Assembly: GCA_045643145.1 (NCBI GenBank)
Contig: JAZUKG010000054.1
Coordinates: 1 to 22,172, forward strand
Direction of reading: 5' to 3'
DNA: 22,172 bases
DNA from: SVFI01 sp045643145
GTDB lineage: Bacteria; Bacillota; Clostridia; Lachnospirales; Lachnospiraceae
The position numbers and the translations under genes are program-made. The notes under the pieces were generated by a model that did not search any database, had not been told where the DNA came from, and saw nothing but the letters and a program-made list of their open reading frames with translations. This document shows, piece after piece, positions 16,755 to 22,172 of this stretch (within the stretch, counting starts at the first letter, position 1; every line of letters starts with the position of its first letter).

Positions 16755-17558
16755 CTACCAGTCACTTCCCCAATCGGAGGAACCGCTATCCCAGCTCGAT
16801 CCGCTGTCCCAACTGGAATCGCTGTCCCAGCTCGAGCTACTGCTAAAGCTGTCACTTGATGTGTACCATGTGGAATCTTCAAAATCCTGATCTACACTTC
16901 CCTTTCCGACATAATCATCTACAGAATAGGTAGAATAATCATCTGAATCAAACGGTTCAAAGGTAGTCGTCCAGTCGCCATACTCGGTATCGTATTCATA
17001 CCAGCTTCCTGCCTGATTATAATAGGTCGTTCCGTTGTACTGATAATAGCCATTATGCCTATTATGATAGAGCCCAAATATAGCAATGATAATAGAGCTC
17101 ACGACTCCAAAAATCCACATAGCGCCATAGATAATGAAAAAGGTTTTTAAATTTTTTCTGGCTCTTTGTGTATTCGCACTTTGATTGCTGTTTCTGCTCT
17201 TTTGAAGACTGATTTCACTTTTCAGTTTTTGATACAATTCATTTACTGCATAAGCTTCGTCATCACCTTCGTATCGGATGGCTCTTTCACCGGTATCTTT
17301 GTTTTTATATACAATGTATCTTCCGTTTTCTTCATAAATACCAAAGGCTCTCGGCTGCTGGTAATTGGTTCCGATAAAGAATCTGGTCACATCTTCCGGC
17401 GGAAGATTGTGATCAATATACCACTGCTTTAACTCTTCAATGGTATGCGGCTCTTCCGGCGCCATTCTGCCATACTGCGGATTGACTGCACCGCAGTGAG
17501 GGCACACCTGATCCGTGGTATCCATATAGTTATCACAAAATTCGCAAATTATCTTCAT
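16755..17558 (-). CDS. Zinc-ribbon, single-membrane-segment protein with a WDSGSS-repeat tail
   Basis: A protein of unknown function, 267 residues from the ATG at 17558. That start is chosen over the one at 17576 because CAGGGGAAAATAC precedes it and it opens directly into the zinc ribbon. Cys5, Cys8, Cys19 and Cys22 form a C-x2-C...C-x2-C zinc ribbon (CEFC, CPHC). A middle region (residues 35-120) has aromatic and charged residues and a helical end. One membrane segment lies at about 140-164 (FFIIYGAMWIFGVVSSIIIA), followed by an outward tail rich in Tyr, Ser and Asp. The tail ends with tandem SSWDSG-like units. The zinc ribbon is probably cytoplasmic and the tail extracellular. It resembles the zinc-ribbon membrane proteins of unknown role that are frequent in Clostridia. 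Confidence 0.82.
   Translation of the reverse strand: MKIICEFCDNYMDTTDQVCPHCGAVNPQYGRMAPEEPHTIEELKQWYIDHNLPPEDVTRFFIGTNYQQPRAFGIYEENGRYIVYKNKDTGERAIRYEGDDEAYAVNELYQKLKSEISLQKSRNSNQSANTQRARKNLKTFFIIYGAMWIFGVVSSIIIAIFGLYHNRHNGYYQYNGTTYYNQAGSWYEYDTEYGDWTTTFEPFDSDDYSTYSVDDYVGKGSVDQDFEDSTWYTSSDSFSSSSSWDSDSSWDSGSSWDSGSSDWGSDW
16785..16838. repeat. Three tandem 18-bp units encoding the SSWDSG tail
   Basis: GCTATCCCAGCTCGATCC, GCTGTCCCAACTGGAATC and GCTGTCCCAGCTCGAGCT are adjacent 18-bp units in the 3' part of the zinc-ribbon gene. Each encodes a six-residue SSWDSG-like block. The in-frame unit length permits copy-number change without frameshift. Confidence 0.8.
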
Positions 17559-17615
17559 GTATTTTCCCCTGTTCATTGTCTCAATTATTTATCATTGAGG
17601 ACGTATTTCAGAATC

Positions 17616-17644
17616 ATTTTAGCATACTCTGTATCTTCTGTCAC
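17616..17644 (-). promoter_or_regulatory. Promoter of the zinc-ribbon protein gene
   Basis: Minus-strand GTGACA (17644-17639), a 17-bp spacer and TAAAAT (17621-17616) sit 58 bp before the start codon. The leader contains a small stem, CTCAAT/ATTGAG (17580-17599). The gene therefore need not depend on spoVT transcription. Confidence 0.6.
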
Positions 17645-17660
17645 TCGTATCCTTTTTCTT

Positions 17661-18206
17661 TTATTGTTCCATCTGTCTGCCCAAAAAGGCTGCTGCTGAC
17701 ATAACCAGCTTTCGTTCTACCTCTGACATTTTCTCTTTTAGCGTTGCTGCTGCCAAAATCACCACACCTATCACATCGCCTCCGGATAAAATCGGTGCGG
17801 ATACATACTGTTCGATTTCTTCTGTAATCTCGGTTGAGATTGGATAAAACTGTTTTTCGCCTCTGATAGCCTGCACGATTTCTCTGTCACTCATTTTATC
17901 CTCCATATCACGACTAAGCGGCTTTCCCAGCAAATATTTGAGTCCTCCGCTCGCAGCAATAAACTGATCTCTGTCGGCTATGAGCGCTATCCTTCCCGAT
18001 ACCTGCGACAAACTTTCGGCATATTGCTTGGCAAAGGTCGTCATTTCTCCGATGGGAGAATATTTTTTCAAAATAATTTCTCCCTCTCTGTCTGTATATA
18101 TTTCGAGTGGGTCGGACTCCCTGATTTTCAATGTTCTCCTAATTTCCTTTGGAATGACTACTCTTCCTAAATCATCTATTCTTCGAACGATTCCTGTTGC
18201 TTTCAT
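17661..18206 (-). CDS. spoVT: Stage V sporulation protein T (AbrB/SpoVT regulator with GAF domain)
   Basis: A transcription factor that in Bacillus adjusts sigma-G-dependent genes in the forespore. I use the ATG at 18206 (181 residues; Bacillus SpoVT has 178) because AAAGGTGAGT lies just before it and the canonical MKATGIVRRIDDLGRVVIPK begins there; an in-frame ATG at 18230 adds eight residues that are not family-like. Residues 1-50 form the swapped-hairpin AbrB DNA-binding domain (PKEIRRTLKIRESDPLEIYT). The rest is a GAF-like domain (IALIADRDQFIAASGG, YVSAPILSGGDVIGVVILAA). It is a single gene of normal length. A large hairpin with an imperfect T-tract lies between it and the upstream secreted-protein gene. 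Its presence suggests a spore-former or a recent descendant of one. Confidence 0.93.
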   Translation of the reverse strand: MKATGIVRRIDDLGRVVIPKEIRRTLKIRESDPLEIYTDREGEIILKKYSPIGEMTTFAKQYAESLSQVSGRIALIADRDQFIAASGGLKYLLGKPLSRDMEDKMSDREIVQAIRGEKQFYPISTEITEEIEQYVSAPILSGGDVIGVVILAAATLKEKMSEVERKLVMSAAAFLGRQMEQ

Positions 18207-18228
18207 ACTCACCTTTCCGGGAATAATC

Positions 18229-18289
18229 AAAAGAAAATCCCCATTATCTACTTATACTCATTTCTTGCTAGTATTTGTAAATAATGGGG
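18229..18289 (-). terminator. Long hairpin between the Fn3 protein gene and spoVT
   Basis: On the minus strand CCCCATTATTTAC pairs with GTAGATAATGGGG (one G-U), then comes a symmetric AA/AA internal loop, then ATACT/AGTAT around an 11-nt loop. ATTTTCTTTT follows. It starts 9 nt past the stop of the secreted-protein gene and most likely terminates it. Because it also lies 33 nt before the spoVT start, it could be a structured leader of spoVT if transcription begins upstream. Confidence 0.68.
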
Positions 18290-18297
18290 AATTATTC

Positions 18298-19722
18298 TTA
18301 CCAATAAATTTTAACTTTTTTTGCGCTACTCCATGCGCCGTATGCAGTATTTCCGTTTTGCTTGATAAAGCCTCGAATTCTTACATAATAAGTTTTTCCG
18401 CTTTTCAGTGATTTTAAGGTAACAGATTTTTTACTTGAACCATTTACTGTTTTTGACTTGGCACCCTTAAAGTTTTTCTTGGTACCATACTGAATCTGGT
18501 ATCCGCTCATTGTGGAATTGGCTTTCCATTTTACAGTTGCTTTTCTGCTGTTTGTATGTTTCACAGAAGAAAGTTTCACTTTTGCAGAGGTTGACATTAT
18601 GGTTCTGCACATCGCACATCTGTATACAGTTGCGCCGTTTTCTATCTGTCCGTTATCCTTTACATGAACGCCTGTTGCAGGAATCGAACTGTTTTTTACA
18701 TCACCGCATCCACTACAGGTTTTCTGCTTTACTCCCGCCTGTGTACAGGTTGGAGCTTTCACTACCACATCTGCGCCGTATACATGGGTAATATGCGGCT
18801 TTGAATCTACATATACAGAGTATTCAATCGCATCTGCATAATCTTTGGTATCATAGAAAGAAATTTCCATCAAATCAGTCGTAACAACCGGAACAAAGTA
18901 GTATGCTGAGCCGGTTTTTGCATCAATCAAGAAACTATCTTCTGAATAAATAAACCCTAGATCAGAAGTTGTGCTCGTATAATAGGAACTTACAAACCAA
19001 GTAACGCCTTTATCCAATAATGTCTTTCCATTTTTGATTTCAACCTTGTAGGTTTTTCCTCCTGTTACAGGACAATGCAGTGCATAAGAAACTCCGCTGC
19101 CGATATGATATTCTGTATCAGCTACGATATCCACCGGATTTTCAATATTTGCATTTGCGTGAGAAATATTTGTCAAATACAGTACCTGTCCATTTGCCGG
19201 CAGAGCGGATGTCGTTACCTTTACCTTGTAATACATATCTTCATATAATCTAAAATCATCATCTGCATAATAAGTAAATTCTTCTGAAGTATTCTTGAGG
19301 TAATAGGTACCTGCCGGTAAATACATCTCAAAGGTTTCCCTTGGTTTGATATCACCTTTGATATAGATGGTATCTAACTCCCCTTTCGATAATGAAAAAT
19401 CGCTTTCCAAAACATCCCCGCTGGCACTTTGAAGAGCTGTGATATTCACTGTCACTCTTGCAGCACTATCCAATGTGAATTTAACCATATGATCAAAGTC
19501 ATAGTAATTATCTCCGGCCTTCAGTCCAATGACCTGTTCCTGGCCCAAACTCAGAGTAGCCGCTTTTTCTGCTGAAACAGTTTCTTCCATTTCGACAGCA
19601 GGTACATCATTTTCAGATACAGTAGGCAATGCGATTTCTCCCGCCATTACCTGCGTTGACAACATTGCTACAGCCATAAACGCTGCCGCACTTTTTGTGA
19701 GTAATTCTCTCCATTTACACAT
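18298..19722 (-). CDS. Secreted protein with a C-terminal fibronectin-III-like domain
   Basis: A 474-residue exported protein, likely on the cell surface or released; function unknown. An N-terminal signal peptide (about 1-27, hydrophobic AAAFMAVAMLSTQVMAG) follows the ribosome site AAAAAAGGAGAGAAC. Residues 50-310 are beta-rich with repeated carbohydrate-module-like stretches (FEMYLPAGTYYLKNTSEEF, TYKVEIKNGKTLL). About 320-375 holds a Cys-rich segment, CTQAGVKQKTCSGCGD...CAMC, of the CTxAG...CSxCG...IPATGH type common in Clostridia surface proteins. Residues 380-474 form an Fn3-like domain (ATVKWKANSTMSGYQIQYGT, GKTYYVRIRGF) ending in KVKIYW. No sortase signal is seen. Its gene follows the TraX-family gene by 46 bp, so the two are probably cotranscribed, and it ends at the hairpin at 18229-18289. 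Confidence 0.85.
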   Translation of the reverse strand: MCKWRELLTKSAAAFMAVAMLSTQVMAGEIALPTVSENDVPAVEMEETVSAEKAATLSLGQEQVIGLKAGDNYYDFDHMVKFTLDSAARVTVNITALQSASGDVLESDFSLSKGELDTIYIKGDIKPRETFEMYLPAGTYYLKNTSEEFTYYADDDFRLYEDMYYKVKVTTSALPANGQVLYLTNISHANANIENPVDIVADTEYHIGSGVSYALHCPVTGGKTYKVEIKNGKTLLDKGVTWFVSSYYTSTTSDLGFIYSEDSFLIDAKTGSAYYFVPVVTTDLMEISFYDTKDYADAIEYSVYVDSKPHITHVYGADVVVKAPTCTQAGVKQKTCSGCGDVKNSSIPATGVHVKDNGQIENGATVYRCAMCRTIMSTSAKVKLSSVKHTNSRKATVKWKANSTMSGYQIQYGTKKNFKGAKSKTVNGSSKKSVTLKSLKSGKTYYVRIRGFIKQNGNTAYGAWSSAKKVKIYW

Positions 19723-19768
19723 TTGTTCTCTCCTTTTTTACACTTACTATTTGATTACTCTGAAAATA

Positions 19769-20557
19769 TCAGAATAATTTTATCATTTTTCCAATCAAAA
19801 ATAAAACACTTAAATGCATCGGATAAAAAAGATACGCCACCATTTTTGGCATATGCTTTCCTCTCTTTCCGTTGTAGCTTTCGATAAACAAGAAAGAAAG
19901 ACAGCCAAACATTTCTGACAGTGTTCCGTTGACACAGTCCATCACCGAATAGCCCTGTGGCAAGTAGGTAAGCATATAACTAATCATCATACCTCCAAAC
20001 ATAGCCACACCGGCAGCGATAAACATCTTTTTCATATCGAATCTAAAATAATAGAAGGCTACAATTAACAGAACTCCCATACACTTATAATCCGTCTTTC
20101 CCAGATACGCGATGACGCAGCAGAGAATCACGGATAGATATCCCAGTCCCTTTTTATCCTTCCATTTTTCCATCGCCCAGATTGCTACAAGTCCGAGCAA
20201 AAGCGTAAAGTATATATTTTGATGTCCCCAGGATACCGGTACATGGTCAAAAGCCAAATCAAACGGAACCTCGGAAATCAAAGCAAATACAAACAGCTGC
20301 AAAAGATATCTAACCCTGCTTCTGGTATGAAAGAATCCCTCTACCAATAAGAATGCAAATAATACAAACGATAATCTTCCTATGGATCTGCCGGCGGAAT
20401 ACAGTGAATAGGCTCTTTGATATTTCAGTGATGCCGGATGCTCTGACAGGATTTGTAAATACGGATAAAAAAGAGCCGCAAATATATGATCAATCAGCAT
20501 CGTAAAATATGCGATATTTTTTAATGATGCATTGGTATACGTTCTTTGCAAAACCAA
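19769..20557 (-). CDS. TraX-family membrane protein (putative acyltransferase)
   Basis: A 262-residue integral membrane protein of the TraX family (PF05857 type). The namesake TraX acetylates the N-terminus of F-pilin; the role of Firmicutes members is unknown. The family pattern is clear: SLKNIAYFTMLIDHIFAALF at the N-terminus, GRSIGRLSFVLFAFLLVEGF, then SEVPFDLAF and a late YLFYPMHLSVLFLIGK. About eight membrane segments are seen. It starts with TTG at 20557, placed 8 nt after GGGGAGG; no ATG lies in a suitable place, so TTG is the best start. It sits 37 bp after the glycosyltransferase gene and 46 bp before the secreted Fn3 protein gene, in one direction. Modification of an exported protein or glycan is an inference. 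Confidence 0.86.
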   Translation of the reverse strand: MVLQRTYTNASLKNIAYFTMLIDHIFAALFYPYLQILSEHPASLKYQRAYSLYSAGRSIGRLSFVLFAFLLVEGFFHTRSRVRYLLQLFVFALISEVPFDLAFDHVPVSWGHQNIYFTLLLGLVAIWAMEKWKDKKGLGYLSVILCCVIAYLGKTDYKCMGVLLIVAFYYFRFDMKKMFIAAGVAMFGGMMISYMLTYLPQGYSVMDCVNGTLSEMFGCLSFLFIESYNGKRGKHMPKMVAYLFYPMHLSVLFLIGKMIKLF

Positions 20558-20594
20558 ATCCGTTTCCTCCCCTTTTTTCTATTTCATACTTGGT

Positions 20595-21938
20595 CTATCT
20601 CACCAGATTGTGAAGATAAATAAAAACCGTCTGAATACCAAATAGAATAACCAGTCCGCTCAGGCATAAAAAGCCTTTTCCTGTTTTTTCCTTTTGCTGA
20701 TAATACACTCCGGTTCCGATTGCCGGTACGACCGTCATTGCTACAATATAGCGATAATTCATCGTACAAATCGATGGATACTGATAGCAGAAAATGATGT
20801 AGCTAATCAACATAGTTACATATGTGATTGTCAGATAAATCTTCACTGCATTTGACATACTGCCTTTTTGCAAAAGGGCTTTTATCAGACATACATTCAT
20901 AACGATAACTAACAAAACCGCAATCCATAAAAAGCATACCGCAAACTTTTCTACATAGCCTTCCTCTAAAATGACCATATTCCCTTCGTCAAATAATGCA
21001 CTTCGGATTGCCGTCATAAAGATATTGTAATCCAGTGAAGTATCAAACTGAATCTTGGCATAGGTCATCTGCATCAGCTTTGGATGTCCGATTTTTGCCA
21101 GCCAGTGAACCTGATCAATGTCCTGCCATGAGGCAGCTCTCGGGATAAAAGAAATCGGCATTCGATACTTTGTGAGGCATCGAATCGGCCAAAAGAGTCC
21201 CAGCAGTGCGCTCAGCACAAAGAATACGACATACTGTCCCATCATGAGAAACGGAAGCTTTTGATCCTGCATTATTTTAAGGTACAACGCCCTCAGTAAA
21301 ATATAAGCACATCCAATGGCCAGTATTCCGGTATTCAGTTTCGTCATCATACCCAGTCCGATATAAAGACCCAAAACCAGGAGTCTGAAAAAGCTGTACT
21401 GTTTCTCGATCAAAAGTGTCTGGTACAAAATCAGCGTCATAAATAACAGCACCAGAGAATCCGTACTCAGCGTAGCTGATAACCAAAAAAAGGATGGAAA
21501 TAAGCATAGAAATACAGATAAGACAGTCATGACATCCTTTTTCAGTTGAAACTCCTTTAAGAGTTTGAGCCCCACCCATGTGGTTAGGGTAACAAATACA
21601 TATGGTAAGAGCTTGAGCCAGGCTGCCATGGTCTCAAATGCGATTCCCAGTGTAAGTCCGGCCTTCATAAATATTGCTGCTATCACATAAAAAAACGGCG
21701 GGTTGTAATAGGCAATCACTTCTCTGGGGTCAAAATTCGGCAGATGTCCGTATTCGACCAGATATCCGATGTAGCCCAAATGTCCCCAGTTGATCTTGCT
21801 TCCCTGCTCAATCAGTCCCAAATCATGCGGGCTGATAGTATATGGCATGGCAATGGTGTAAATTCCTCTCAAAATACAACCGGCTATAAATATAATACAT
21901 ATAAGATAATCCCGTTTTTCTTTGTTTTGCTTTTTCAT
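20595..21938 (-). CDS. GT-C-type membrane glycosyltransferase (GT39/PMT-like)
   Basis: A 447-residue polytopic membrane protein with the layout of GT-C glycosyltransferases, which use polyprenyl-phosphate sugars on the outer face of the membrane. After segment 1 comes an outer loop with PHDLGLIEQGSKINWGHLGY, carrying the acidic residue expected at the catalytic position. Then come YNPPFFYVIAAIFM and about ten more hydrophobic segments, with SATLSTDSLVLLFMTLILYQ and LGMMTKLNTGILAI typical of the PMT-like families. The C-terminal third is less conserved. The ribosome site AAAGGGAAAGATGAG is acceptable. It lies 87 bp after another gene of the same broad class (partial, at the window edge) and just before the TraX-family gene. 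Sugar and acceptor are unknown. Confidence 0.8.
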   Translation of the reverse strand: MKKQNKEKRDYLICIIFIAGCILRGIYTIAMPYTISPHDLGLIEQGSKINWGHLGYIGYLVEYGHLPNFDPREVIAYYNPPFFYVIAAIFMKAGLTLGIAFETMAAWLKLLPYVFVTLTTWVGLKLLKEFQLKKDVMTVLSVFLCLFPSFFWLSATLSTDSLVLLFMTLILYQTLLIEKQYSFFRLLVLGLYIGLGMMTKLNTGILAIGCAYILLRALYLKIMQDQKLPFLMMGQYVVFFVLSALLGLFWPIRCLTKYRMPISFIPRAASWQDIDQVHWLAKIGHPKLMQMTYAKIQFDTSLDYNIFMTAIRSALFDEGNMVILEEGYVEKFAVCFLWIAVLLVIVMNVCLIKALLQKGSMSNAVKIYLTITYVTMLISYIIFCYQYPSICTMNYRYIVAMTVVPAIGTGVYYQQKEKTGKGFLCLSGLVILFGIQTVFIYLHNLVR

Positions 21939-21970
21939 CTCATCTTTCCCTTTGGAAATAATTTTTGCTT

Positions 21971-21976
21971 ATTATA
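21971..21976 (-). promoter_or_regulatory. Possible -10 box before the GT-C gene
   Basis: A perfect TATAAT lies on the minus strand 33 bp before the start at 21938, but the matching -35 region (TCCCTC) is poor. It may provide extra transcription of the GT-C-TraX-Fn3 set beside read-through from upstream. Confidence 0.35.
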
Positions 21977-21994
21977 TTGTGTGATTCGTGACAG

Positions 21995-22027
21995 AGGGAC
22001 ACTCCTTGTGCCAAAAGCAACGTCCCT
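21995..22027. repeat. 33-nt hairpin element at the end of the upstream glycosyltransferase gene
   Basis: AGGGAC...GTCCCT with G-U extensions and an inner CTT/AAG step forms a hairpin of about 12 pairs (arms AGGGACGTT and AGTGTCCCT on the minus strand). It overlaps the stop codon of the partial gene at 22026. No T-run follows, so it is not a standard terminator. It looks like a REP-type interspersed element or an RNA-processing stem. Confidence 0.55.
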
Positions 22028-22172
22028 AGATAAACATCCAGCTAGGTAATCTGGTCAGTACATCTCGTACAAATGCCGCATCTACCTTGACTCCGGATAA
22101 AACCGGATAAAACAGAATAAACTCGTATAAAGAAAGTACTGCAATCAAAATCTGCCAAACTCTCTTTTTCTT
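22026..22172 (-). CDS. C-terminal end of a phospholipid-carrier glycosyltransferase (partial)
   Basis: Only the last 48 codons and the TAG stop are present. The sequence has a hydrophobic helix (QILIAVLSLYEFILFYPVLS) followed by SGVKVDAAFVRDVL and a final RLPSWMFI. The FYPVLSG-V...SW-F ending is the usual C-terminus of PMT-type (dolichyl-phosphate-mannose-protein mannosyltransferase-like) membrane glycosyltransferases in Clostridia. The gene continues beyond the right edge, so its start cannot be given. It runs in the same direction as the GT-C gene that follows, so the two may form one operon. Confidence 0.72.
   Translation of the reverse strand, partial: KKKRVWQILIAVLSLYEFILFYPVLSGVKVDAAFVRDVLTRLPSWMFI

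Overview
The window looks like chromosomal DNA of a low-to-moderate GC Gram-positive anaerobe of the Clostridia, most likely family Lachnospiraceae. This is inferred from four things: strong AGGAGG-type ribosome sites, a T-box leader ahead of ileS, a SpoVT sporulation regulator, and secreted BspA-type leucine-rich-repeat and fibronectin-III-like proteins of a style common in gut Lachnospiraceae. No mobile element, phage gene, CRISPR array, rRNA or tRNA is visible. Both ends cut genes: glgP loses only its last few codons on the left, and a GT-C glycosyltransferase shows only its last 48 codons on the right.

Layout. (1) 1-2498 (-): glycogen phosphorylase with its own strong promoter. (2) 9061-2632 (-): a tight three-gene operon of a giant secreted LRR/Ig-like surface protein with a Ser-Pro linker, an O-antigen ligase/polymerase-family membrane protein, and a 101-residue protein of unknown function. 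(3) 9086-9335: a structured intergenic region with three related two-hairpin modules. One module contains the ileS terminator, whose 3' foot is also the -35 box of the surface-protein promoter. (4) 12500-9336 (-): isoleucyl-tRNA synthetase of the long, eukaryote-like type 2, preceded by a complete T-box leader with an AUC specifier. (5) 12948-16660 (+): a UMF1/Atg22-type MFS transporter, then a pncB-DegV pair ending in a perfect 22-bp palindromic terminator. (6) 22172-16755 (-): two GT-C-type membrane glycosyltransferases, a TraX-family protein, a secreted Fn3-like protein, spoVT, and a zinc-ribbon membrane protein with a WDSGSS-repeat tail.

How the genes fit together. Housekeeping functions (Ile-tRNA charging controlled by tRNA-Ile level, NAD salvage, glycogen breakdown, lipid or fatty-acid binding, sporulation control) alternate with two envelope loci. 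In each envelope locus a membrane enzyme of a carbohydrate-transfer or acyl-transfer family lies next to an exported beta-rich protein. The most interesting idea is that these enzymes modify the neighbouring exported proteins, above all that the WaaL/Wzy-family protein glycosylates the Ser-Pro linker of the LRR protein. That is inference from gene order and protein composition and is not shown by the sequence.
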